From Denitrovibrio sp. (GTDB taxonomy: Bacteria > Chrysiogenota > Deferribacteres > Deferribacterales > Geovibrionaceae), in NCBI GenBank assembly GCA_002869145.1, contig PKTM01000012.1:1-64000 (forward strand): a stretch of DNA of 64,000 nt. Reading direction: 5' to 3'. Under the pieces are notes generated by a model that saw only the letters and a list, made by a program, of their open reading frames with translations, was not told the origin of the DNA and ran no database searches. This document shows positions 17,966 through 26,493 of the stretch, one piece after another. Numbering within the stretch: position 1 is the first letter of the stretch; each line of letters begins with the position of its first letter. The translations under genes and the position numbers were made by a program.

Positions 17966-18706
17966 CTAAAAATTGATTTCTGCAAGAGCCGGGAACCACT
18001 GGATTAAGTATATGCTTAAAGTCTGAAGACTGTTAGTTGCCATAAGCACACCTATAAAAATCAGAAGCATTCCGGAGAGCTTCTCCACTACAACCACTAC
18101 CTTCCCTATTTTTTTCATAGAGTTCATGACAAAACCCACAGCAAGTGCGGAAATAAGAAATGGTATCCATAGCCCGAAACCGAAAGCCATAAGCAGCTTT
18201 ATCCAGTCCCAAGCAGTGCTTTCGCCTGCCGCAAGGGTGAAAATGCCTGCCAATACAGGCCCAACACAGGGTGTCCAGCCAAAGACAAATGCTATCCCCA
18301 GAAGGAATGCATTAATATAGAAAGGTTTTCCGGATTTACTGGAGTAGTTCCATTTCTTCTGTACCAAAAGCTTATTAATCCTGAGTATCCCCATCATGTG
18401 CAGACCTAATACTATAATCACAATACCTGCGATACGGCCTATTATGAGCTTATAGCTTTGAAGCAGTTCGCCAACTTTGGTTGCTGAGGCACCTAGAAGT
18501 ACAAAGATGAGCATGAACCCGAGGCCGAAAAACACTGCCCCGAGAAAGACCTTTACCCTTGCCGCTTTCTTGTCATTATTCTGAAGCGTCTCAAGCGACT
18601 CACCAGACATAAAAGAAAGATACCCCGGAAGGAGCGGCAGCACACAAGGGGAAAGGAAAGAAAGTAATCCTGCAAATACTGCTGTGTACAGTGAAATATT
18701 ATCCAT
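17966..18706 (-). CDS. ccdA: Cytochrome c biogenesis protein CcdA (thiol-disulfide transporter)
   Basis: The 246-residue protein has six membrane spans with the two conserved cysteines, one in LSFLSPCVLPLLPGYLSF and one in FGWTPCVGPVLAGIF. It carries electrons from cytoplasmic thioredoxin across the membrane to reduce periplasmic apocytochrome thiols. The gene is divergent from ccmE-ccmD, which fits a joint role in haem attachment. No thioredoxin-like CcmG/ResA partner is seen nearby. Confidence 0.93.
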   Translation of the reverse strand: MDNISLYTAVFAGLLSFLSPCVLPLLPGYLSFMSGESLETLQNNDKKAARVKVFLGAVFFGLGFMLIFVLLGASATKVGELLQSYKLIIGRIAGIVIIVLGLHMMGILRINKLLVQKKWNYSSKSGKPFYINAFLLGIAFVFGWTPCVGPVLAGIFTLAAGESTAWDWIKLLMAFGFGLWIPFLISALAVGFVMNSMKKIGKVVVVVEKLSGMLLIFIGVLMATNSLQTLSIYLIQWFPALAEINF

Positions 18707-18850
18707 TTACATTCTTTATAAATTTTTTTATTGATAAAGCAATCTTTTTTTTACATTATATACTCTACAGGTAGCAAAAAATCCTAAAGGGCAACCTTGG
18801 TGATAAAAATTATCGTTTAGTATAAATTTAAGTTGTGCCTTTGAAAAAGG

Positions 18851-18856
18851 TATAAT
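18851..18856 (+). promoter_or_regulatory. Candidate -10 box for the ccm operon
   Basis: TATAAT lies 66 bases ahead of the ccmE start in the AT-rich divergent region shared with ccdA. No strong -35 is found at the usual distance, so activation by a regulator would be needed if this is the promoter. Confidence 0.35.
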
Positions 18857-18921
18857 ATAGTACCAAATAATTTTAAACTTTTATGACAGTGGAATGTCTG
18901 TTATATAAACTGGAGAAAATG

Positions 18922-19329
18922 ATGAAAAAATCATGGAAAATTTTATTTGCGGGAGCGGTCTTTGTCGTTGCAATAGGCTATCTTCTCACTACAGGTTTCA
19001 GCTCAGACAGTGTTTACTATCTTGAGGTTTCAGAAGTACTTGAAAACCCTGCCAAGTTCAACCAGAAAGGTATGAGGGTTAGTGGTGATGTTGTTACAGG
19101 AACTATTGTAAAAGATTTCAAAAAACAGTATCTTGAATTCAACATGTCAGACGAAGAAGGAAAAGCGATGAAAGTAATATTCAACGGTATCATCCCAGAC
19201 ACCTTCAAAGAAGACATAGAGGTTATAGTGGAAGGCAAATACGACATAGACGGACAGGTTTTTCACGCTGCAACAGTTTTAACTAAATGCCCATCTAAGT
19301 ATGAGGCTGAAGTTGACGAAAAAAGTTAA
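18922..19329 (+). CDS. ccmE: Haem chaperone CcmE, cysteine (CxxxY) type
   Basis: The 135-residue protein has one N-terminal membrane anchor and an OB-fold periplasmic domain. It binds haem covalently and hands it to the CcmF synthase. The classical haem-binding His motif HxxxY is replaced by C123-P-S-K-Y127 (TKCPSKYE). This Cys version is known from some delta-proteobacteria and archaea. GGAG at 18912-18915 places the start at the second of two ATGs (18922); the frame is open from 18883. It is the first gene of ccmEFABCD. Confidence 0.93.
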   Translation: MKKSWKILFAGAVFVVAIGYLLTTGFSSDSVYYLEVSEVLENPAKFNQKGMRVSGDVVTGTIVKDFKKQYLEFNMSDEEGKAMKVIFNGIIPDTFKEDIEVIVEGKYDIDGQVFHAATVLTKCPSKYEAEVDEKS

Positions 19330-19362
19330 ACTTAATTATTAATTTTATTCAAGGGAGAAATA

Positions 19363-21279
19363 ATGGGACAAATAGGTAATTTATTTCAGCTTCTCGCTCT
19401 ATTTGCGGGCTTAGCTGCTTTCGGGCTGTACATTTATTCGATGCAGGCAAAATCGAAGTCTTACAACAAGATGGCAGACTGGTTTCTTATAGCGCAGGCT
19501 GTTGGAATTAGTTTAGCATCTGTAGTGCTTATCTATGCTCTGGCAACAGGGTATTACAAAATGGAATACGTGGCTCAATACACTGACCGCGCATTGCCTA
19601 TGATCTATAAGATCAGCGGATGGTGGGCAGGACAGGCCGGCTCGCTTCTTTTCTGGGGATGGCTTGTTGCAGTGTTAGCTCTTATTGAGCTTTTCAGAAT
19701 AAAAAACTACGAACTGAAACACAGATCGGTAGTGCTTGCAGTATCTGCACTCACTGCTACTTTTTTCCTTGTGCTCACAGTTTTCGTAACCAACCCTTTC
19801 AGCGAGCTGGATTTCTTTCCCCAAGACGGTATGGGGATGAACCCGCTGCTCCAGAACCCGGGCATGCTTTATCATCCGCCCACACTGTTTCTGGGATATG
19901 TTGGTTTTACAATCGTAGTAGGCCACTCTTTAGGTGCACTTATCTGTAGAGAGATTTCATCTTCCTGGGCTGTGGACACCCGCAAGTGGACTATAATAAC
20001 TTGGATTTTCCTTACCATAGGTATCGTGCTCGGCGGCGAGTGGGCTTATGTTGAGCTTGGCTGGGGTGGCTACTGGGCATGGGATCCTGTAGAGAACGCT
20101 TCTCTGCTGCCATGGCTTGTATCTACTGCTTTTTTTCACTCTATTATTATATATGAGCGTAAAGAGAAGCTGAAAATATGGTCGCACGCTCTGATACTGC
20201 TCACTTTCGAGATGACTCTTCTGGCTACTTTCATCACCAGAAGCGGTGTTCTGGACTCTGTGCACTCATTTGGTAAATCATCACTTGGATACTTCTTCAT
20301 AGTATTTATGGTCTCAACAACTGCCATATTCCTTTTTTATCTGTTTAAGATGCTTAAGCCTCTTTCACAGTCAGAAGGTACAGAGTTTAACTTCACTTCC
20401 AGAGAGGGGATATTCTTTGTCGGAAACTGGCTCTTTGTAGGGCTGACTCTTGTTATATTGATAGGAACTATGATGCCTGTTTTCTCTGGCATATTCCTCG
20501 CTGACAAAATAACTGTGGGTATCCCTTATTATAATAAAGTTACAGCTCCTTTTTTCCTAATGGTGCTTTTCGCAAGCGGATTTGCACCACTTTTAAACTA
20601 TGGAAATACAGAGAGCTCAGTGATTATCAAAAAAGTACTCCCATCACTTGCTGCTGGCGTGGCTGTAATGACAGGAATGTTCGTCTATGGTTTAACTAAT
20701 CCTCTGGCGATGGTACTGGCAGGTGTTACTACTTTTTCAATGGTGACAATAATAATTCAGGCAGCCTCTACTATAAAAAGAGGCGGAACAAAAGTTCTTG
20801 TTACAAACAGAAGGTTTTACGGCGGACTTATCGTACACATAGGTGTTGTGCTTATGGCATACGGAATTATCGCTTCATCTTTTTATAACGATCAGGCAGA
20901 TAAAGTTGTCGCTCCCGGCGAATCTTTCAGCTTTCACGGCTACACTCTTCAGGTAGGCGACATAGGTTTTGTAAAGAGAGAGAACTATACATCCGCATAC
21001 GCACCAGTAGGTGTTTATAAAGACGGAAAGAAACTCTTCACACTCGGACCTGAGCGTCGTTTCTATGAGAAAAACGAAGAGGCATTTGCTGAGGTGGCAA
21101 TAAGCTCGTCACTAAAAGGCGATCTCTACCTTATCCTCTCATCATATTCGAAAAACGAGAATTATGTTGGGATACAAGCAGTTTACCAGCCACTAATCTC
21201 TTGGATATGGATTGGTTGTGTACTGATGTGTGTTGGTGGATTATACGGAATAAGCGGGCGGAAAAAACAGAATGTCTGA
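19363..21279 (+). CDS. ccmF: Cytochrome c haem lyase subunit CcmF
   Basis: The 638-residue protein is highly hydrophobic with about 15 spans. It carries the haem-handling WWD signature (GWGGYWAWDPVENASLLPWL) and the conserved periplasmic His residues of the CcmF family (for example MLYHPPTLFLGYVG). It forms the thioether bond between haem carried by CcmE and the apocytochrome. AAGGGAGAAATA gives a good ribosome site. It overlaps ccmA by 8 bases. Confidence 0.96.
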   Translation: MGQIGNLFQLLALFAGLAAFGLYIYSMQAKSKSYNKMADWFLIAQAVGISLASVVLIYALATGYYKMEYVAQYTDRALPMIYKISGWWAGQAGSLLFWGWLVAVLALIELFRIKNYELKHRSVVLAVSALTATFFLVLTVFVTNPFSELDFFPQDGMGMNPLLQNPGMLYHPPTLFLGYVGFTIVVGHSLGALICREISSSWAVDTRKWTIITWIFLTIGIVLGGEWAYVELGWGGYWAWDPVENASLLPWLVSTAFFHSIIIYERKEKLKIWSHALILLTFEMTLLATFITRSGVLDSVHSFGKSSLGYFFIVFMVSTTAIFLFYLFKMLKPLSQSEGTEFNFTSREGIFFVGNWLFVGLTLVILIGTMMPVFSGIFLADKITVGIPYYNKVTAPFFLMVLFASGFAPLLNYGNTESSVIIKKVLPSLAAGVAVMTGMFVYGLTNPLAMVLAGVTTFSMVTIIIQAASTIKRGGTKVLVTNRRFYGGLIVHIGVVLMAYGIIASSFYNDQADKVVAPGESFSFHGYTLQVGDIGFVKRENYTSAYAPVGVYKDGKKLFTLGPERRFYEKNEEAFAEVAISSSLKGDLYLILSSYSKNENYVGIQAVYQPLISWIWIGCVLMCVGGLYGISGRKKQNV

Positions 21280-21979
21280 ACCTCTTATCAAGTTCAGTAA
21301 TGTTAATAAAAAATACGGACACATCCACGCACTAAACGATGTGTCCGTATCTTTTGATAAAGGGGAGTTTATAAGTGTTTTCGGCCCTAACGGTGCCGGT
21401 AAATCTACTTTTCTTAAACTTCTCTGTACTATGACATCTCCAAGTTCCGGAGATATCTTTTATGAGGGAACACCTCTCAAAAAACTTAAAGATGACTTCA
21501 GAAGCAGGTTTGGTGTTATTTCACACCAGCCTTTTCTTTATTCTGAGCTGACAGCCATGGAAAACCTGACATTCTATGCAAAACTTTACGGGGTTCAGAA
21601 CATAGAAGACAGGATAAAAGAGCTTCTAGGCAAAGTTGAGCTTTATAAAAGACGTAACGACAAGGTTAGAGGCTACTCCAGAGGCATGCTCCAAAGACTT
21701 TCTATAACGAGAGCCCTTCTGCATAATCCTTACATTGTGGTTTTGGACGAGCCTTATACTGGTCTGGACACACACGCTTCAGACATACTTACAAAGATAC
21801 TTGTGGAACTTTTCGATAATAAACACACTATTATAATGGTAACCCACAACATGAAGCAGGGCTTTGATGCTTCTTCGAGACTTGCCATCATAAGGCGTGG
21901 AAAACTCGTCTTTGACGAAAAGAGAGATAATGTCACTCTGGACGAATTTGAACATGTCTACACAGAGGCGGTGAGCTGA
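21272..21979 (+). CDS. ccmA: Haem exporter-like ABC ATPase CcmA
   Basis: This is a 235-residue ABC ATPase with Walker A GPNGAGKS, Q-loop SHQPFLY, signature YSRGMLQRLS, Walker B VVLDEPYTGLD and H-loop VTHN. The signature departs from LSGGQ, but YSRGM is seen in several ABC-2 type ATPases. With CcmB and CcmC it releases holo-CcmE at the cost of ATP. It is tightly packed in the ccm operon, overlapping ccmF at the start and ccmB by one base at the end. Confidence 0.92.
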   Translation: MSEPLIKFSNVNKKYGHIHALNDVSVSFDKGEFISVFGPNGAGKSTFLKLLCTMTSPSSGDIFYEGTPLKKLKDDFRSRFGVISHQPFLYSELTAMENLTFYAKLYGVQNIEDRIKELLGKVELYKRRNDKVRGYSRGMLQRLSITRALLHNPYIVVLDEPYTGLDTHASDILTKILVELFDNKHTIIMVTHNMKQGFDASSRLAIIRRGKLVFDEKRDNVTLDEFEHVYTEAVS

Positions 21980-22656
21980 TGACATACCTCTCTACTGTAG
22001 CTGCAATTGTCCGTAAAGATCTTCTGCATGAGCTGAAATCACGTGAAATAGTAGTATCCATGCTGCTTTTTTCCATACTTACTGTTGTGGTTTTCAGTTT
22101 TATATTTGAGCCGGGTTCAGAATTCAAAAACAGAGTTGTCGGCGGTATTTTGTGGATGTCTGTGACATTTGCCGGCATACTGGGGCTAAACAAATCCATG
22201 ATGAGCGAAGTAAACGGTGGAAACTTTTCTGCACTGTTGCTCGCTCCTGTTGATCGCTCAGCTATATTTTTTGGTAAAGCGATAAGCAACTTCATGTTTA
22301 TGATGATAGTCCAGCTTATCACTGTTCCTCTTTTCATCGTTTTGTATAATGTAAATATCTTTCATACAAGCTTTATGCCTATGACAGTTTTTTTAATGGG
22401 TACTTGGGGATTTGCAATTCTAGGTACACTTTTTTCAATAATATCAGTAAATACCAGAACACGTGAGGTAATGCTGCCTCTTCTTCTGCTGCCTGTTATG
22501 GTTCCTGTAATACTCGCTTCTGTGCAGGCTCTGAATATATATATTTTGGGTCTTGACGTCGCAGAGTCTTATAAATGGTTGAAGCTTTTGGCCGTTTTCG
22601 ATATTATATTTACAGTAGTTGTTTTTGCTGTTTTCGACTTTATCGTAGAGGATTGA
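21979..22656 (+). CDS. ccmB: Haem exporter-like membrane subunit CcmB
   Basis: The 225-residue protein has six predicted spans and starts with the CcmB-like region AIVRKDLLHELKSREIV. It is the permease partner of CcmA. The motif region around EVNGGNFSALLLAPVDRSAIFFGKA is typical of the family. The start ATG overlaps the ccmA stop (TGATG). Confidence 0.92.
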   Translation: MTYLSTVAAIVRKDLLHELKSREIVVSMLLFSILTVVVFSFIFEPGSEFKNRVVGGILWMSVTFAGILGLNKSMMSEVNGGNFSALLLAPVDRSAIFFGKAISNFMFMMIVQLITVPLFIVLYNVNIFHTSFMPMTVFLMGTWGFAILGTLFSIISVNTRTREVMLPLLLLPVMVPVILASVQALNIYILGLDVAESYKWLKLLAVFDIIFTVVVFAVFDFIVED

Positions 22657-22657
22657 T

Positions 22658-23314
22658 ATGAAATTAACTAAAATTCTTGATATTGCAGCTATTGCCGGCA
22701 TTTGTGTCGCACTATATTTTGCCTTTATGTTTGCCCCGCTAGAAAAAGTGATGGGTGCAGTTCAGAAGATATTATATTTTCACGTTGCATCTGCATGGAT
22801 TGCTTTCTTCGCTTTCTTTGTAACTTTTGTGCTGAGTATACTTTTTCTTGTCAAACAGAACTATCTGTTTGATGATATTGCAGAAAGCAGTGCAGAAATA
22901 GGTATACTATTTTGCACTATTGTCCTTATAACAGGGCCTATATGGGCAAGACCTATATGGGGGGTATGGTGGACATGGGACCCGAGACTGACAACCACAA
23001 CCATACTCTGGTTTATTTATGCCGGTTACCTTATGCTTCGTAAGTTTATAGACGAACCTGACAAGCGTGCCAAATTTGCCGCCGCTGTCGGGATAATTGG
23101 TTTCATAGATGTGCCGATAGTCTTCTTTTCTATCCGTTGGTGGAGAACTATTCACCCAAACGTGGTACAGGAGGGGGGCGGCGGTCTTCACCCAGACATG
23201 ACAAAGGCTCTGCTTGTTAGCGTGGCTGCCTTTTCACTGCTTTATGCGGCAATGCTTGTTAAGCGTACCCGTATTGCTCTGCTCACCAGAAAAATAGATT
23301 CACTAGAGGGTTAA
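22658..23314 (+). CDS. ccmC: Haem-handling protein CcmC
   Basis: The 218-residue protein has six spans and the WWD signature (PIWGVWWTWDPRLTTTTILW), with the two flanking His residues (YFHVASAW and IHPNVVQEGG). It loads haem onto CcmE at the outer face of the membrane. It follows ccmB by one base and precedes ccmD by two. Confidence 0.95.
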   Translation: MKLTKILDIAAIAGICVALYFAFMFAPLEKVMGAVQKILYFHVASAWIAFFAFFVTFVLSILFLVKQNYLFDDIAESSAEIGILFCTIVLITGPIWARPIWGVWWTWDPRLTTTTILWFIYAGYLMLRKFIDEPDKRAKFAAAVGIIGFIDVPIVFFSIRWWRTIHPNVVQEGGGGLHPDMTKALLVSVAAFSLLYAAMLVKRTRIALLTRKIDSLEG

Positions 23315-23316
23315 TT

Positions 23317-23448
23317 ATGCAAAACTTCACATATCTCTTTGCAGGATACACTGTAATATTTGTTATTTTAGGCTTTTACTTTGTGGTACTCGGCTCAAAA
23401 ATTTCTAACCTCGAAAAGCGGGTGGAAGCTCTCGACAGTAACGATTAA
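23317..23448 (+). CDS. ccmD: Small haem exporter protein CcmD
   Basis: This is a 43-residue protein (MQNFTYLFAGYTVIFVILGF...) with a single span followed by a charged tail (KISNLEKRVEALDSND). The Tyr before the span and the Lys/Arg-rich helix after it match CcmD, which helps release holo-CcmE. It is the last gene of the operon and is followed by a terminator. Confidence 0.88.
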   Translation: MQNFTYLFAGYTVIFVILGFYFVVLGSKISNLEKRVEALDSND

Positions 23449-23464
23449 ATTATTAGTCATCAAT

Positions 23465-23490
23465 GGGACATGTACTTGTACGTGTCCCTT
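23465..23490. terminator. Terminator between ccmD and the MFS gene
   Basis: GGGACATGTAC pairs with GTACGTGTCCC with one wobble, followed by TTCT. It lies between convergent genes and could serve both. Confidence 0.7.
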
Positions 23491-23494
23491 CTAC

Positions 23495-24628
23495 TTATCG
23501 TCTCAGTGCGAGTCTGCCGAAAATAATTGTTGAAAACATAAAGATACCTAAGAACAGTAAAAAGACGTTCCAGCTGTAATTTTCATAGATAAGCCCCGGA
23601 AGTATCGAACCAAGCGTTCCGCCTGAATAATAAAATGCAACATACAGCCCGTTGGTAACCCCTTTGTTTTTCTCTGCCAGTTTATTCAGATATCCAGACG
23701 CCACAGTGTGGCTCATAAACATTCCTGCGCAAAATATAAACATACCAATAAACATCAAATATATATCTGTAGATATAAATAGAAACAGTGACAGCAGAAA
23801 GAGTGTGAGCCCGGCAAAAATCGTATTCTGTTCACCTTTGAAAATTTTAATAAGCTTCATAGAGCCTAGAGATGTCACTATGCCCATGATGTAACCTGAA
23901 TACATAACACCTATCAGCATAGCACTGGAAGCTGGATTTATCTCGCGCAGTCTAAACGGGATAAAGTTCAAAACAGCAGCGAACATAAAGAACATGGTAA
24001 ATATCATTATATATATAACTGTAAACTGTCTTATAGAAAGCACATCGAATGTAGCTTTAAGATTCATTTTAGTAACTTCTGTTTTATTGTCTCCCAGCCT
24101 GCTTATGAGAACTGTTGATATAAGAAGTGTAATTCCAAGCAGCAGAAACATAACTCGCCAGTTAGTATAATAAGATATAAGACCTGAAAAAAACCGCCCT
24201 GAAAACCCGCCAAGTATGGTTGATGATATATAAACAGCCATTGTTTTTTGTACATTGCTTTTACTTGTCATAGTGGATATGTATGTCATCAGGCCTGTGA
24301 GTACAGCAGGTATAGCAAGTCCCTCAATAACACGAAGCAGTATGAGCAGGTTAAAAGATTGGGACATAAAGAATATAAACTGACAAATAGAGAGAATGAA
24401 CAAAGAGACTATCAGCATCTTTTTTGCAGAAACTGCTTCCAGCATATATCCGTAAATTATTGGCGCAATGCTAAGTGGAAACATTGTCGCTGTGGTAAGT
24501 AAAGCAGAGCGCGACTGGCTCACACCAAAATACTCCATTATTATGGGCTGCACTGGCTGAGGTGCATATAATGCAGAAAATGTCATTATGGTGCAAAAGA
24601 CAATTATGAACAGTTTAAATCTTTCCAT
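23495..24628 (-). CDS. MFS transporter, drug/metabolite efflux type
   Basis: The 377-residue protein has 12 predicted spans. The loop after the second span (EAVSAKKMLI) replaces the usual GxxxDRxGRR motif. The start of the protein, with ALYAPQPVQPIIMEYFGVSQS, is like the YnfM/arabinose-efflux-type MFS group. The substrate cannot be told. It is a single-gene unit convergent with ccmD. Confidence 0.8.
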   Translation of the reverse strand: MERFKLFIIVFCTIMTFSALYAPQPVQPIIMEYFGVSQSRSALLTTATMFPLSIAPIIYGYMLEAVSAKKMLIVSLFILSICQFIFFMSQSFNLLILLRVIEGLAIPAVLTGLMTYISTMTSKSNVQKTMAVYISSTILGGFSGRFFSGLISYYTNWRVMFLLLGITLLISTVLISRLGDNKTEVTKMNLKATFDVLSIRQFTVIYIMIFTMFFMFAAVLNFIPFRLREINPASSAMLIGVMYSGYIMGIVTSLGSMKLIKIFKGEQNTIFAGLTLFLLSLFLFISTDIYLMFIGMFIFCAGMFMSHTVASGYLNKLAEKNKGVTNGLYVAFYYSGGTLGSILPGLIYENYSWNVFLLFLGIFMFSTIIFGRLALRR

Positions 24629-24828
24629 CTAAACAGATTAATACAATTTGAGGTATTGAACAATTCATAATTTCATATGTGGACAATTAAAATATTTTCG
24701 TCATTATTAACCAATGAATGGCGATAAATAAATTAATTGCAATTGATAGTCACTGTGACCAGAAATCTCTGATTAAACATAGGTTTTAAGATAATTTGCC
24801 TGAGTACAGATTCATAATGATTTTGTGC
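24629..24828. other. Intergenic region between the porin and MFS genes
   Basis: This is a 200-base AT-rich stretch that should contain the promoter of the minus-strand MFS gene. No ORF with a ribosome site and no strong hairpin is seen apart from the porin terminator at its right end. Confidence 0.5.
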
Positions 24829-24861
24829 AAAAAAAAGGGCGGTCGCATTGACCGCCCTTTT
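24829..24861 (-). terminator. Rho-independent terminator of the porin gene
   Basis: A twelve-pair stem (AAAAGGGCGGTC / GACCGCCCTTTT) has a five-base loop and a run of eight T on the minus strand. It lies 20 bases past the porin stop. Confidence 0.93.
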
Positions 24862-24881
24862 GAATTAGCATTTAAGCTAAA

Positions 24882-26057
24882 TTAGAAGCTTATTTTCAGT
24901 GTGTTCTGAAGAATGTAAGCTGGATCTGGATCAGTTCCGCCATCAGCATCTACACTACCGTAACCGAAGTTAACTGTGTATGAAAGAGCTTCAGTGATAG
25001 CATAGCTAGCAGCAGCTTCAAAGTCCATTGCTGTAGAGTCATTGTTATCAATGTTGCTCATGATGTAGAAGAATGATGCTGTAAGGTCAAGCTTGTCGTT
25101 TACAGAGTAGTCAGCGTAAACACCGTTTGCCCATACACCAACTGTAGCAGCTGAGTAAGCGCCCCAGTCACCAAGTGTAGCTATCCATCTGTCATCAAAG
25201 TCACCACCGAGAGAACCGTTACCGTTTCTGCCGTTATCTTCATCAGGATCATCGTAAGCAGTTATAAAACCAACTTTAGCACCTGCAAATTTACCGAAGA
25301 TGTTAGCATATGCAGACCAGTTTGATGGGTCGTTAGATGACTCTGTTGAGAATGTTTTGTAGATGAATTCTGTCTCGAAGCCGATAGCGCCGAATGCGCC
25401 GCCAACTGCGATGTCAACAACTGTTACTGTTGTATCTGTATCAGCATCAGCCTGAACTGCACCGTTTGATACATAAGCAATAAGAGGAGCTACTGTGAGT
25501 CCACTGAATTTACCTTTGTATGCAAGGATGTATGTATCGCTGTCATCTTTCTCTGCGTCTTTTGTAGTTACGCCGAGACCGTTAGCTTCTGCATCTTTTT
25601 CAAGTATTGCATAAACGTTACCAGGACCAGCAGGTATAGTAGTTTTTACTCTGTATCTTGCACCAACTGCGTCTCCGAAAGAGTATCCCCAGCCGCCACC
25701 AGACATAAGGCCAACTTCAAGTTTAGCTACGCCAAAGTTGTGACCGAGCCAAACTCTCTGAAGGTGGATATCCTGATCAGCGTTTTCAACGTTACCGCCG
25801 CCAACATTCTCAGCAGTCCAGTTTCCATCAACGATTTCAAGTTTTGACTTGAAGAATGTGTCTTTGTCTGTCTGAGCATTGATCCAGAGATCAAAGTCGT
25901 GATCGTAAACCATGTTTACATCGTCTGTGTCTGTGTCCATGCTAGATACGTTTGAGTAGTAGCTACCACGTGCATGGTAAGAACCGGAAAGTGAAACTTC
26001 GGCAAATGCTGTAACAGCAGTAGCCATGATCATGAGAGCAATAAGAAGTTTTCTCAT
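24882..26057 (-). CDS. Outer membrane porin
   Basis: The 391-residue protein has a signal peptide (MRKLLIALMIMATAVTAFA) and alternating beta strands rich in Tyr, Gly and Asp throughout. It ends in a C-terminal strand closing with Phe (LQNTLKISF), the signal for BAM-dependent insertion. Acidic, Asp-rich loops (for example around DTDTDDVN) are typical of porins in this kind of organism. It is preceded by a good GGAGGAG ribosome site, a long promoter region and followed by a strong terminator, so it is likely expressed at a high level. Substrate specificity is unknown. Confidence 0.88.
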   Translation of the reverse strand: MRKLLIALMIMATAVTAFAEVSLSGSYHARGSYYSNVSSMDTDTDDVNMVYDHDFDLWINAQTDKDTFFKSKLEIVDGNWTAENVGGGNVENADQDIHLQRVWLGHNFGVAKLEVGLMSGGGWGYSFGDAVGARYRVKTTIPAGPGNVYAILEKDAEANGLGVTTKDAEKDDSDTYILAYKGKFSGLTVAPLIAYVSNGAVQADADTDTTVTVVDIAVGGAFGAIGFETEFIYKTFSTESSNDPSNWSAYANIFGKFAGAKVGFITAYDDPDEDNGRNGNGSLGGDFDDRWIATLGDWGAYSAATVGVWANGVYADYSVNDKLDLTASFFYIMSNIDNNDSTAMDFEAAASYAITEALSYTVNFGYGSVDADGGTDPDPAYILQNTLKISF

Positions 26058-26493
26058 TTCTTCTCCTCCTGTAGGTTTTTTTACATATTAAAGGTTTATA
26101 CCTTTTTTTCTTTTTTTTGTCCCCAGACTTTCGCCTGGTGACTATACAATTGTCTGATGCTATCACGGTAATTTTACCCTGTCAACATCAAAACAAATAT
26201 TTTTTAACAGTCTTGACATACACTTATCTGAATAAAAATTGATACACTGTATACTTTTTTTCACAGTTATACAGTGTACTGTATACAATAGTATGACTTA
26301 AAGTATATGTCAAAAAAATATTATTTTACTTTCAAACACCCAGTCACTTTTCAGTATATCGGTCTTTACCAGCAATACTTTAGAAAAGTAGCAGCAGATA
26401 ATATTAAATATTATAATCTGCTTTTTCTTTTAACTGAACTCTCATAAAATGAGAGTCCATATGTTACATAAAGCATATTTCATGCCAAATATG
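26058..26493 (-). promoter_or_regulatory. Long regulatory region upstream of the porin gene
   Basis: This is 436 bases without a gene, AT-rich, with poly-T tracts near 26101-26117 next to the porin ribosome site (26049-26056 side). The palindrome cluster described separately lies about 190-230 bases ahead of the porin start. The left part of the region (26330-26480) shows no feature. Confidence 0.55.
26243..26286 (-). promoter_or_regulatory. Palindrome cluster, candidate operator of the porin promoter
   Basis: TACACTGTATA at 26243-26253 is the exact inverse of TATACAGTGTA at 26268-26278. The second copy also forms the left arm of an overlapping palindrome, TATACAG-TGTA-CTGTATA (26268-26285). 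Three half-sites of one motif within 44 bases look like tandem binding of a dimeric regulator. I cannot name the regulator family. Confidence 0.55.
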
